From: Sepiola atlantica
Lineage: Eukaryota > Mollusca > Cephalopoda > Sepiida > Sepiolidae
Assembly: GCA_963556195.1 (NCBI GenBank)
Contig: OY744520.1
Span: forward strand, 4,924,132 to 4,988,131
Length of the DNA stretch: 64,000 bases
Direction of reading: 5' to 3'
Program-made: the position numbers and the translations under genes
The notes under the pieces: model-generated
Database searches by the model: none
Told to the model about the DNA's origin: nothing
Seen by the model: the letters and a program-made list of their open reading frames with translations, nothing else
Shown here: one piece after another, positions 1-9,769 of the stretch
Numbering within the stretch: position 1 is the first letter of the stretch
Layout of the letters: every line of letters starts with the position of its first letter

Positions 1-66
<66 letters not shown>
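1..66. repeat. (AT)n microsatellite at window edge
   Basis: Uninterrupted AT dinucleotides that probably continue outside the window. Confidence 0.98.
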
Positions 67-72
<6 letters not shown>

Positions 73-401
73 CTAATATAAGTTGGCAAAACATTTATAT
101 GGAACACAACTTAGGTTTAGTATACGGAACGTTTATGTTTTTGCCTTTTAAGGGAAGTGGGGTCTGATCAACTCTGCTGGGAAGACATGAAATTAAATAG
201 TCTTGTTTTTAAATTCCCGAAACAGTTTTTTTTGGTAAACAACTGATGATCCCTTAAATAATGTTAGAAGCAAACTAATATAATAACTGTAAAAACTAAA
301 TTGACTTAAATGAGTGATTTTCCACTGAACGACTTGGGACTTCAGGGTTTTTTTAAAATTTATTTATCTATTTATTTAGTTTTAATGGTTGAGAATCTTT
401 C

Positions 402-407
<6 letters not shown>
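67..407. other. unassigned interval
   Basis: AT-rich single-copy-looking DNA. I see no coding, RNA or repeat signal in it. Confidence 0.5.
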
Positions 408-494
<87 letters not shown>

Positions 495-500
495 AATAAT
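408..500. repeat. (TA)n followed by (ATA)n
   Basis: A TA run to about 480 passes directly into seven TAA-type units. The Ile/Tyr-rich ORF across it is a microsatellite artefact. Confidence 0.97.
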
Positions 501-581
501 CCAGGTAAAACATCCCCAGGGAAGTAATCCAAAGAATTTCATCCGGGTTTATAAAAAGTGGTCAATATCAAATAGAGCTGT

Positions 582-862
582 TATATATGATAATTTTTAT
601 TTGCACATACACGTACAAAATCTGCGACACTGGCATATCAATGTTATCGATCAACAGTTATTATGAACGTTGATCTCATCAGGCAGAGTTAGAATCCGAT
701 CTTAACCTTAGATCGTTCTTTCCAAATATGATCTAAGGTTAAGATCGGATTCTAACTCTACCTGATGAGATCTCAGTTTATAATAACTGTTGATCGATAA
801 CGTCGACATGCCAGTGTCGCAGATATTGTATATGTCTGTGTAAATAAAAATAATCATATATA
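582..862. repeat. long foldback palindrome (MITE-like)
   Basis: The left arm (582-714) and right arm (730-862) are reverse complements over about 133 bases, with a 15-base loop (715-729) and only scattered mismatches. The loop-proximal 40 bases of each arm, starting GATCTAAGGTTAAGATCGG on the right arm, differ at a single site. There is no coding potential. The shape fits a foldback MITE or an inverted duplication, and a transcript would form a long hairpin. Target-site duplications cannot be read because TA-rich DNA lies beyond the right arm. Confidence 0.85.
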
Positions 863-1343
863 TATATATGATGTGGATATATATATATATATACATACAC
901 ACTTCTAAAATGATATATACAAAGAGACATACACGAATGTATGTTTCTTTTAGAATTTTGTATAAGTACACAATTGCATAAAACTGCGATTATATAGATA
1001 AATAAATACACTCAAATAATAATAGAAGCATGATGAATAAAAAGTACGAACGTAAGCCACCGAGATGTATGCTTGTTTATATGTTTTACGGCTTTTGTAG
1101 TTTTCTGCGGACAAAAAACAGATGTCCGCAACATAAAATGAAAAGGAAGTTTAAATATATATATATATAGAATGTATATAAAAAAAGAAATAAATGTTTT
1201 TGTAAGAATACGATTGCTGACTAATATATTTTCGTTGTATTTTCCATGAAAATCCCCCAAAGAAATTAGGAAACATTAGAAATATAGTCCGATTATATTT
1301 TTTTGTCTTCACCATTTCTTTCTAGGATTGAAGATACATTTTC
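863..1343. other. unassigned AT-rich interval
   Basis: Contains a few short TA runs (863-892, 1154-1170) and no recognisable gene or element. Confidence 0.5.
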
Positions 1344-1357
1344 TTATATATATATAA

Positions 1358-1446
<89 letters not shown>
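1344..1446. repeat. compound (TA)n(CA)n(TA)n
   Basis: Short TA run, about 14 CA units, then a long TA run. It lies directly beside a hammerhead-like unit. Confidence 0.97.
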
Positions 1447-1450
<4 letters not shown>

Positions 1451-1465
1451 GTTCTTTGTTTTTTA

Positions 1466-1509
1466 CTACATACGCATACGTTTCATGCTTTCGGGAATCG
1501 TCAGTGTAG
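1466..1509 (-). ncRNA. hammerhead ribozyme-like motif, weak stem II
   Basis: Read on the minus strand from 1509 to 1466. Stem I is CTACA pairing with TGTAG. The box CTGACGA matches CUGANGA, GAAA follows a poorly paired stem II, and GTA sits at the cleavage position (NUH) after a short stem III (CGTATGCG). The three conserved boxes are in the right order. Stem II has at least two mismatches, so activity is doubtful. It resembles the better copy at 58121-58165. Confidence 0.5.
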
Positions 1510-1624
1510 ATAAAAGTATCCATATAGGTCACCGAACTTGAACCCCCGAACATAAGTCATGTTTCAAACTCAAAGTTCGACGGCTTAGCCCCACGTACAT
1601 GTACATGTGTTTGTATTCACAAGC

Positions 1625-1625
<1 letters not shown>

Positions 1626-1678
<53 letters not shown>
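1626..1678. repeat. (TA)n microsatellite
   Basis: Borders the 3' side of the minus-strand RTE-like LINE, so it may have grown from that element's repeat tail. Confidence 0.97.
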
Positions 1679-1679
<1 letters not shown>

Positions 1680-1680
<1 letters not shown>

Positions 1681-3005
1681 TGGACTCTCCCGTCGATTTC
1701 GACGTATGAGGTCTTGACACCTCAAAATTTGTTTAGTCTACGATGGATGTAGCATGCTTACATTTACTCAATCGTAAATGGCATTTGAGTCCTGCGAGAG
1801 ATTTGCAGACCAGCCCACAATGGATGCAAGAAGGAAGATCTTGAGAAAAATCAGCTGGGATACTTGTAGATGTTTTTCTTCTTTCGCGTCTTTCGCGCTG
1901 TTGATCAATGGCAGTTACAGAGAACTGCCTGATGCCCCTCTGGCAGTCAGATCGCCATTCCTTCCGTCGAGATGCAAGCTGTTCAAAATCACAATAAGCA
2001 ATATTGATAGATGTCAAATTCATCTTCAACTTGTCCTTAAAGCGAAGCAGCGGTCGACCCACATTTCGCCTTCCACTGTTGAGCTCGCCGTACATCAGTT
2101 GCTTTGGTATTCTATCATCTTCCATACGTAAGACATGTCCTGCCCAACGCAGTTGTGATTGCATCAGAAAGCTTTCAATTCCGCTAATACCGCAGCATGT
2201 AAATAGGTCCGCATTAGACATCCGATTTTTTAGGGTGACACCACAAATCGTTCTAAGGCAATTTTTGTGAAAGACATCAAGCTTCTGAATGTGGCTGCGA
2301 TAGACTGTCCATGATTCCGATCCATAAAGCAGTGATGTTATCACAACTGCTCTATACACAAGCACTTTTGTTCTCAAACTTATCCTCCTGTCCTTCCATA
2401 ACCGATGACGCAGTTTTCCAAAGGCAGTGGTTGCTTTCGCAATTCGGTTAAAGATTTCGTCATCAAGGGAGGCACTCCAATTTATCTTACTCCCAAGATA
2501 AGTAAAGTTTTTCACATATTTCAGATCATTACCGTCCACTTGGATTGGAATATCTGGAAAACAGTGTACTGGTGATCGTTGCTTTAGTGGTGGCCGTTGC
2601 TTCACACCCTGAACTTGTTTAGGTATGAGGCGAGGTAGGTGAATCACTTCTGTTTTCTTGATGCTGATTGTCAGACCAAAAGCCTTGCAAGCAGCCGAAA
2701 ACCTGTCCACAAGCAGTTGCGCTTCCTCCCGAGATGTTGCACAAAGTGCAGCGTCATCTGCAAACAAAAGATCCCTGATGACAGTTTGTCGAAGAAGGGT
2801 CTTAGCTTTGAAACGTTGCTGGTTGAAGAGACCACCACTTGTTCTAAATTTAAACTTCACCCCAGTATCTATATCAGCGAAAGCATATCACAGCATAACT
2901 GAAAAGAACAAAGCAAATAGCACAGGTGCCATTACGCAACCCTGTTTGGTACCATTTGTCACATTGAAAGGTTCTATATATATCTTGGCAGCATCTTTTC
3001 TTTTA
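1680..3005 (-). mobile_element. RTE-like non-LTR retrotransposon, 5'-truncated pseudogene
   Basis: Encodes the C-terminal half of a LINE reverse transcriptase, reading leftward. The order is: an RT block with TKQGCVMAPVLF (about 2970), the catalytic motif LLFADD (about 2750), the thumb region YLGSKI, a tract with LRWAGHVLRMEDDRIPK, and a C-terminal zinc-finger-like CIHCGLVCKSLAGLKCHLRL ending at the stop at 1733. The frame is continuous from about 3005 to 1733 except for an in-frame TGA at 2888-2890 between the two RT blocks. Endonuclease and upstream RT motifs are missing. A (TA)n tract follows the 3' end, in line with the short-repeat tails known for RTE elements. Clade assignment is by motif memory; a related LINE clade is possible. 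Confidence 0.85.
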
Positions 3006-3101
3006 TATAAGTATACTAAGAACCTAATCAGAAAAACGGAAAGAATCATAGAAAAAATATCTAGACACAAGATATCCGTTATTTTTAATGATACTTATAT
3101 A

Positions 3102-3103
<2 letters not shown>

Positions 3104-3159
<56 letters not shown>

Positions 3160-3160
3160 A
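3104..3160. repeat. (TA)n microsatellite
   Basis: Upstream of the truncated LINE. A smaller TA patch lies at 3206-3230. Confidence 0.97.
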
Positions 3161-3255
3161 ATAGTCAAGATCTAGCAACATTACTCAGTTGTGGCTATGG
3201 ATAATATATGTATATATATATATGTATATAAAATAAAATATGAGCTAAAAGTATC

Positions 3256-3263
<8 letters not shown>

Positions 3264-3312
<49 letters not shown>
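3264..3312. repeat. (TA)n microsatellite
   Basis: Pure TA run. Confidence 0.97.
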
Positions 3313-3315
<3 letters not shown>

Positions 3316-3567
3316 AAAGTTTCTTTACATTTTAGAGACCAAAACATTTTCTTCAAATCAAACCCATTTGATACAATTTTTACGGTTCCGTTTCGTTCAT
3401 ACCAAACAACTGTTGAGTCGTAAATACAACAATGCATGTGTCTTTGGATAACTATACCCGCCCGTGAATTTGTAATTGCAAGGGTTGCACAATTACCAAC
3501 AACAGCTCTCCAATGGCAAGTAGTAGTACAAGACGACTGGAAACAATGCCGAGATAAGAAGAGAGCA

Positions 3568-3599
3568 CATACAGCACCTGGTATTCCTAAATGGTCACC
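3568..3599 (-). pseudogene. 5S rRNA 3'-end fragment
   Basis: Matches the reverse complement of the last ~30 bases of eukaryotic 5S rRNA (TACAGCACCTGGTATTCC, then TAAATGGTCACC). The same stretch recurs identically at 26586-26615. The flanks (3436-3657) hold an open frame of 73 codons that resembles no protein I know. Most likely a 5S-derived SINE relic. Confidence 0.55.
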
Positions 3600-3759
3600 A
3601 CAAGGAATTTTCTCTCTTGCATGGAAATTAGGAGAAATTAAACTCTATAACGTCTAATCAGCGGGCGATACTGTTAACAGAATTCAATAACAACAAGGAA
3701 GTTGAAATGTCGGATGTAGGCCGTAGAATAGCTGCTCATTATTAAATTCTCCCTTATAT

Positions 3760-3762
<3 letters not shown>

Positions 3763-3821
<59 letters not shown>
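3763..3821. repeat. (CA)(TA)n microsatellite
   Basis: A few CA units lead into TA. It abuts the hammerhead-derived unit that starts near 3836. Confidence 0.97.
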
Positions 3822-3827
<6 letters not shown>

Positions 3828-3835
3828 ATTCTTAA

Positions 3836-4145
3836 TACCTACAGACGCTAGCGCTCTCATCAGTGCAGGAAAGTAATAATTTCAGATGGTCGGGAGGCGC
3901 GAACTTGTTGCAAGCAGTCGCCATATCCACTCGGCCAACAGAAACTGTCTCGTAATTAAGGGAAATTAAGATCTATATGTACCTAGAAGCGGGCACCGAT
4001 AGAAGACTAGTCGAGAGTGTTCTGTGAACTTATTCGGAACTTTGTATTAGAGCTGGTTGACAGTCTATTTTTAACATCCCCGAGCGTGCTCAACTTTAAT
4101 TTCTTAAAGGGGATTAGTATAATATTTATAAATAAATATTATATA
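3836..4145 (-). mobile_element. retrozyme-like unit with decayed hammerhead
   Basis: About 310 bases related to units at 16655-16972 and 58095-58420. Shared marks are TACCTACAGAC at the left edge, an internal GGAGGCGCGAAC/GGTAGGCGCGAAC block, CGGAACTTTG, AAAGGGG near the right end, and TTATAAATAAATATT at the right edge. Reading the minus strand, 3869-3838 keeps stem I (CCTGCA/TGTAGG), CTGATGA and the GTC cleavage triplet, but GAAA and stem III have been deleted. It is flanked by TA-rich DNA on both sides. Confidence 0.6.
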
Positions 4146-5090
4146 TATACATAGAAGGGGTATAATAAGTGGGATTGATCATACATAAAAATCAACTTAT
4201 TTAATGCGATTTTATAATTCGCTTTTTATTATGAAAATATTTTCTTAGAAATATATGAACACATTTCTTTTTTAATTTACAAGAATGATATTCGACATGG
4301 AAGTAAAGCCGGAACTAACAATGTTTCATCCGGTTCCAATTGAAAAAAATGAGCAAAATATTACGTAGGTCTACCTTCGTATTTCCTTTCATTACCGGCG
4401 TCTGTCAATTTTCACCGCGTTCAAAATTGCTTCATCTTCTATCGTCCTTCCATTTATTTTCTTTACTCTTCTTTTTACCTCCTTGTCATTTTTATTCTGT
4501 CTAACTTCATATTTTTTCTCCATTTAATGTACCTTTTGTAAATTCTTCGTACGAAATATATTTCACATATTTCAAATTATTTTGATAATAAAGACGGAAT
4601 CGAAAATTAAACTGAATGTAAGTTTAATAATAAATAGTTTCTAAAATGTATAAAACACATACACTAAATAAATAGTTAACAACCGTTAACCAACAGAACA
4701 AAACACAGCTAGCATGAAACTAAATAATAATTTAAAGTTTAGTGTTTACATTTTGTATATACAAAAGCAACACCAAATGCCGATAAAATAATAACATCTG
4801 TTAAATCTTCGGAAGTCGTAAAATAGACCTACCGGTGTCTATGGCTACAATTGATACCAATGAATGTATTATTGTGCAGGTAAAGGCATACAGTGGATTG
4901 TCTCAAGGATCGCTGTACAAAACAAACATCAGAAACTACATGTCAACCAAAGGGAAAAACATGTGGAATCTTTTTTCTCAGAAATAAAGTGCATTCCATA
5001 ATGCCTATCATCAAATAATGGCAACCAGGACACAGAAGACCAAAGGGGAAGAGGGTGGTATTAGCAAGAATACGAATCTGTTATACTCAC
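4146..5090. other. unassigned interval
   Basis: AT-rich, without repeats or coding signal that I recognise. It would be intronic or intergenic relative to the exon candidate at 5091-5213. Confidence 0.45.
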
Positions 5091-5213
5091 TTAACTCATT
5101 TATATCTTGTAAAGGGAGAACCACCACCAACATGCATCCTATGCCAGTCACCGTTCGACCGTCAAACACATATTCCTTGCCTGTAAAGATCTCCAACAAA
5201 CCAGACCAAAATA
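5091..5213 (-). CDS. candidate internal coding exon, hydrophobic protein
   Basis: On the minus strand a 123-base open segment is bounded by a good acceptor (CTTGTCTATTTTGTAG just before 5213) and a good donor (GTGAGT, bases 5090-5085). Its frame encodes FWSGLLEIFTGKEYVFDGRT followed by a hydrophobic run VTGIGCMLVVVLPLQ, which reads like a membrane-protein loop and helix. Base composition is richer in G+C than the surroundings. The frame stays open on both sides (5011-5256), so splice limits are inferred from the sites. I do not recognise the family and see no companion exon in the window. It could be a chance ORF. Confidence 0.33.
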
Positions 5214-5489
5214 CTACAAAATAGACAAGTTGAAGGGTCTTTTCAACAAAGTTCACATAGACAATATATTCAAATGATTAAACGCTACAGAACATTTAAA
5301 TAACATTTGAAGCACACAAACATCTATTTACCTATATCCAAAATATACCTTCCAATATACGTTTTTAAAAAGCCATACGACATAATTCTACTGCAAATAG
5401 CCTACACATATGACTCTACGATGAATAACCTTTCTTTGTATTAAATTGCCTTACAGGATAGATATGCCATTAAAAAAACAAGCAAACAA

Positions 5490-6356
5490 CCAACTCTTCT
5501 GCGAAGTCCTGTTTCTCCTGTATGTGAATAATCTGCCAGATTAATCGATTGAAAAGGTATTAGTTTTTTGTGAAAAAGCTGGTATCTCCACGAAGCAACA
5601 ATGACCAATTCAAGATAATCACAACAGATTCTGGTCCTGGTATTTAAACTAGAATTTACCTCTAAAGTCTGCAGAAATGTAGTCGTCAGATCTCTGCCTA
5701 CTGGTCCCTAACAACCAGCGTTCCACCTCAATCACTCAACATTTTCGTTAACAAAAATGCACTTAGTACAATTGTGTACACTTCTTTCAAACCAACGTGA
5801 AACCGTATCGAAAGGGTGAAAAAGGCCAGGTGAGTTCTCTACCTGATCCAGAGATATTTTCTAAGTTTCACAGTAGACGCCTTCCGTCCCTTATACATAA
5901 TCCTGGAATGGACTATTCTTGAGTATGCCATCTAAGCAACAAATCCCCATATTTAAAAAGATATTGTACGCCTATTGTATTCTTCGACGATGTAGCACTA
6001 GGATGGTTACGGGATTCTCTACGCTTACCCACTAAGACGTAAATTGACTAGACCAACTCGACAATCAACTAAATCCCATTCATTCACTGTGGAGTTTTCC
6101 AAATGCCGGAGAGCCTTCTACTCAAATAGCTTCTTTCCTCGTTCTGCTGGCCTCTGGAACACCCTCCCTGCCCCCTGTTTCCCCGACAGTACTGACATGC
6201 AGAAATTTAAAACTAATGTAAACAGAGATCTCGCTGCGCAGATCACAATTTAGGTTTACTCCTCCTCAACCTTCTTTCCTTTTCTTTTTTCTCAGTAGCC
6301 CCTTACGTCTACAGCGGCGGTCTTCCTTGTTTGGGGTGAACTATGTTTAAAAAAAA
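5490..6356 (+). mobile_element. Jockey-like LINE, 3' half, decayed (copy J1)
   Basis: Starts within the RT domain: 5506-5541 translates as VLFLLYVNNLPD, the block after the RT motif usually read as VPQGSVLSP. Several frameshifted stretches follow, and then a readable C-terminal region (6030-6252) with TRPTRQSTKSHSFTVEFSKC and GLWNTLPAPCFPDSTDMQKF. The 3' UTR carries TTGTTTGGGGTGAACTATG and ends in an A-tract at 6344-6356, marking the real 3' terminus. The same 3' end recurs at 38362, 56027, 56763 and 61215. The 5' end is lost and the RT is inactive. Confidence 0.75.
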
Positions 6357-7025
6357 AAGAACGTCTTCAAAGACTAAATCTCTCCTCACTCTAACAACGA
6401 AGAATGCTAGGCGACCTGATTCTGGTATGCGGCACCATCAAGGGGAATTGAAATTTACCTTGAAATGTGTTTTTCACACTAACGCCCAGACAATATTTTC
6501 ACCATCACCCGCAAAAGATGTACAGTCGTCGCTTTCGTCTCAACACACGGAAGCAACGATTCTCTGTCCGTGTTTCTACTCCATGCATTTTATTCTAACT
6601 GACTTTAGAATGGCTAGCTCCATATTGTTATTTTGGAACCAATACAATTGCTTGATTGATTGATATTAAAGCTGACTTAATGAACGTGTGTGTGCGTAAG
6701 GCGTTTTTTCCTATGTATCTTGATAACACAAAATACATGCTAAAATATTCATATGTTTTGGGATCGAGTAATGTTTAAAGATCATTTTATTTTTATTCGT
6801 CAAACTAGCCATAATTTGCAATTAACTCACCAAGTGATCCGTTTCTTACAACGTATCTATCACTTTCTCCCTTTCTTATTGCATGTGAGAATTTAGAGAC
6901 ATAGTAACTCATTGTTATCTAATTTACATAGTGTGTTCGCACATACTGTATATACCTATGTAGATAGCAAAATAAAAGCGCCCTTTATTTCAATGTAATC
7001 TGTCAAGTGACTTACATTACTTTAT
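6357..7025. other. unassigned interval
   Basis: Follows the J1 tail. An open frame at 6343-6663 begins inside the poly-A tail and has no recognisable protein content. Confidence 0.45.
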
Positions 7026-7425
7026 TCCAATTTTTATCAAAGTTCCTTACATGATTTTGATTCTAAAATGTTTTAAAGGTAAGGCTTAACTCTAAGGGGA
7101 CTTAAGAAGAAATTTAAATTCAGGGAATTTTGCTTAATTGATGTATAAAAGCTATGGATACAATTCAATACAAATCTGAAATATTTAGAATTTTTAAATG
7201 AGAGGTTGCACCCCCTTGAAACTGAAATTTAGGTAATAAATATCAGAGGTATCTCAATTGTTTGAAGGGTGTCCACCCACTTCGTTACCCCGTTTACATA
7301 AAACTAAATTAAACTTAATATAACCCATATTATTACCCCTTTAGCTCTAGCAGCTGTGTCTCTAAAGTAAATACTTATTAAGATTAATTAATTAAGTTTA
7401 GGAGTAAATCATGTACATACAAATA
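7026..7425. repeat. dispersed repeat, copy 1 (partner at 36487)
   Basis: Colinear with 36487-36925. Shared stretches include TTACATGATTTTGATT, CATAAAACTAAATTAAA and TTAGTTTAAGAGTTAAT-like ends, separated by diverged DNA. No coding frame is conserved between the copies, so a non-autonomous element of unknown type is likely. Confidence 0.6.
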
Positions 7426-7559
7426 TATAAAAATGTACGTTACTTTGTATATAGAGAGATATGTGTGTAGGTCTTTCATTTCTGATGTTGCTAGGAATCG
7501 TTCGCATTTTTACTTGCATTAAAATCGTTCTCTATTGGCTAACTTATCTGAAAAGGCAG

Positions 7560-7909
7560 TTTTAATTCATCGGACCTCGGAACGTATGTTTGTACTGCCC
7601 TGTTTGTAAACATCACTGCGCAAGCGCGTTCCAATTTCCGCTACTTCACGGCTACGCATGCGTGGAGAGCACTTATCCATTGTCGATGCAGCCATGTTCG
7701 ATTTAATGCCTCCTCAAAGGAAATCATGTCTCCATGGAGACCAGTTACAACAGATATAGTTCTGCGAATTAATCTTCATGCCAGGCAATTGGACTCAGTA
7801 ATCGGGCGGAGAAAGATAAACACAACTATCTATTGACATGTACAAGTCGAATAATCTTTGTAAAAAATCAATCTCGATTAAACGAAATACTCGAATATGT
7901 AACTATGGC
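7560..7909 (+). promoter_or_regulatory. possible promoter and first exon
   Basis: A G+C-richer island in AT-rich DNA. It holds TGTTTGTAAACA (forkhead-type palindrome, 7599-7610), TGCGCAAGCGCG (one base off the NRF-1 consensus, 7617-7628) and ACGCATGCGT (7654-7663). Downstream, GCAGCCATG (7687-7695) has a favourable start context but its frame closes after about 21 codons, and GGC|GTAAGT at 7907-7915 is a strong donor site. A non-coding first exon or an uORF-bearing leader would fit. A transposon-internal promoter is equally possible. Confidence 0.25.
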
Positions 7910-8002
7910 GTAAGTAACTTATATTGCAACACTTGACCACGGGAACTCGGTAAAACCTCTCTGAGAATCAGAGTCATAACACATCAGATTAAATAGTGAG
8001 GT

Positions 8003-8003
<1 letters not shown>

Positions 8004-8052
<49 letters not shown>
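8004..8052. repeat. (TA)n microsatellite
   Basis: Pure TA run. Confidence 0.97.
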
Positions 8053-8054
<2 letters not shown>

Positions 8055-8220
8055 GAGAGTAGAAAGTGGGCATTGGGTTTACTTTCAGCAGCATTATACC
8101 TTATTTTGCCCTTTAGTCCTCACATTCCATGAGCGATGTTTGTGACAAATGGGGAAGAATTGATGTTTTACTGAGTCGGAATTTATCTATTTAACACTTA
8201 TCGTTGGTTAGTTTTTTTAG

Positions 8221-8222
<2 letters not shown>

Positions 8223-8298
<76 letters not shown>
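8223..8298. repeat. (TA)n microsatellite
   Basis: Pure TA run of about 38 units. Confidence 0.97.
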
Positions 8299-8299
<1 letters not shown>

Positions 8300-8424
8300 G
8301 TTGTGTTAACCAGTATCGCCAGCTTCTGTTTATTTATTTTTTATTCGTTTTTTCGATTCGTCGCTTTAAAAAAAAGCGTCTTCTTAATAAATTCACCAAT
8401 CTTTTATTTTACATACTCATACAT

Positions 8425-8463
8425 CCGCCTGAAGATGACCGACGTCGGTCGAAAACGTTCGCG
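8425..8463 (+). other. hammerhead-like hairpin, imperfect
   Basis: CGC, CTGAAGA, a U, the perfect hairpin GACCGACGTCGGTC, then GAAA, the palindrome-forming ACGTT, C and GCG. The order matches a hammerhead with a 3-bp stem I, but one extra U sits between the CUGANGA box and stem II. It is probably a degenerate relative of Penelope-type hammerheads. Confidence 0.3.
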
Positions 8464-8591
8464 AAAATATGGCGATTTTTTATACAACACGGACGACAAT
8501 ACAAAATCGGTTGTAGGGCGAATCGAAAAAACATAAGCTGGCGCTACTGTTTAATCAAACATGCATAAGAGAAGGAATACTGCCTTATTAC

Positions 8592-8596
<5 letters not shown>

Positions 8597-8627
<31 letters not shown>
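8597..8627. repeat. (TA)n microsatellite
   Basis: Abuts the left end of the MITE at 8628. Confidence 0.97.
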
Positions 8628-8630
<3 letters not shown>

Positions 8631-9131
8631 TAGTAAGTTTTTTAAAGGCTGTGAAAGGCAATGAAAGGCTGTGAAAGGCAATGAATATTCCGGGTAAGAT
8701 GCAAGTTGTAACGAACAAAAACAATAACAATAAATCGAATACGAAATATGACTTACTATTTATTTTTCCTTTTTTTTCCTAAAATCTTACATAACAGCAA
8801 AAGTGTTTTTAGCTGTTCGAGTGATGTCCGGGTAATTAAAAATCACTATTAAATATTTCGGGAAAAGAGACTTCCCTTTGTCAAAAATAATTAAACCAGA
8901 AGAAATATTTCTCCGAGAGTTCAGAGAATGCTTTTGTTTTGTAGGATTCTCTGCACAGTCGGAGAAATTTTTCTTTCTCTAGCTGTTATGTAAGATTTTA
9001 GGAAAAAAAAGGAAAAATAAATAGTAAGTCATATTTCGTATTCGATTTATTGTTATTGTTTTTGTTCCTTACAACTTGCATCTTACCCGGAATTTGCATT
9101 GCCCACAGCCTTTCAAAAACTTACTACTACT
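8628..9131. mobile_element. hairpin MITE with ~150-bp inverted arms
   Basis: Arms 8628-8798 and 8982-9131 are near-perfect reverse complements, both starting TAGTAGTAAGTTTTT from the outside and ending CTTACATAACAGC on the inside. The left arm carries an extra ~20-base duplication (AAAGGCTGTGAAAGGCAATG, around 8643-8682). The 183-base centre is unique. There is no ORF of note. A diverged partial copy follows at 9249-9560. The superfamily cannot be set because TA-rich flanks hide any target duplication. Confidence 0.85.
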
Positions 9132-9168
9132 ATACCCAGCAATGCTTCAAGCAAACTACCATTCTCTA

Positions 9169-9170
<2 letters not shown>

Positions 9171-9248
<78 letters not shown>
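9171..9248. repeat. (TA)n microsatellite
   Basis: Separates the MITE from its diverged neighbour copy. Confidence 0.97.
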
Positions 9249-9251
<3 letters not shown>

Positions 9252-9560
9252 AAAAGTTTTTTAAAAAGGCTGAAGGCAATGCGAAGTTCCGGATCGCTGG
9301 AAGCTGTGAAGAACAAAAACAAAACAAACCCGAAATAAGTCGGATATAGATCGAAAGGTTTGTTTATTTTTCTAGACAGCAAGGGTGTTAGTTTGTAATA
9401 TCCGGATTATCAGGAATCAATTTGATATATTTCGAGAGATTTTTTTTCTTTCTTTTTCCTCTCCTTGTCAAAAAATAAATAAAGGAAAAATCCCGGATTC
9501 CGAGAAAATGCATAGGTTTGTAAAGGTTATAGCTTGATTTTAATATTAGTAAAGGGACAT
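9249..9560. mobile_element. diverged copy of the 8628 MITE (left arm plus centre)
   Basis: Follows the left arm and centre of the 8628 element in order: AAGTTTTTTAAAAAGGCTG, GAAGTTCCGGATCG, GAACAAAAACAAAAC, TTTATTTTTCTAGACAGCAA, TATCCGGATTATCAGG, CTTGTCAAAAAATAAATAAA and ATTCCGAGAAAATGCATAGG. The right inverted arm is absent or unrecognisable. Confidence 0.65.
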
Positions 9561-9620
9561 AAACGTGTTGCAAATCTGTCATATTCGGCAAATTAATTTT
9601 ACTCGGGTGCTTTTGTTCAA

Positions 9621-9681
<61 letters not shown>
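9621..9681. repeat. (TA)n microsatellite
   Basis: Pure TA run, followed after 25 bases by a short TG run. Confidence 0.97.
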
Positions 9682-9686
<5 letters not shown>

Positions 9687-9769
9687 AAATGATGCTATAT
9701 ATGTGTGTGTGTGTCTTTGTGTATATTTAAATTAAAATAAAGAACTACAAAACATGTTTCAAACAAAAT

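Noticed and set aside
2770..2825. Hammerhead-like CTGATGA...GAAAC string
   Set aside because: It lies inside the RTE-like RT coding frame, and no stems I or III can be paired.
6343..6663. 106-codon ORF
   Set aside because: Starts in the poly-A tail of a LINE copy and has no recognisable domain.
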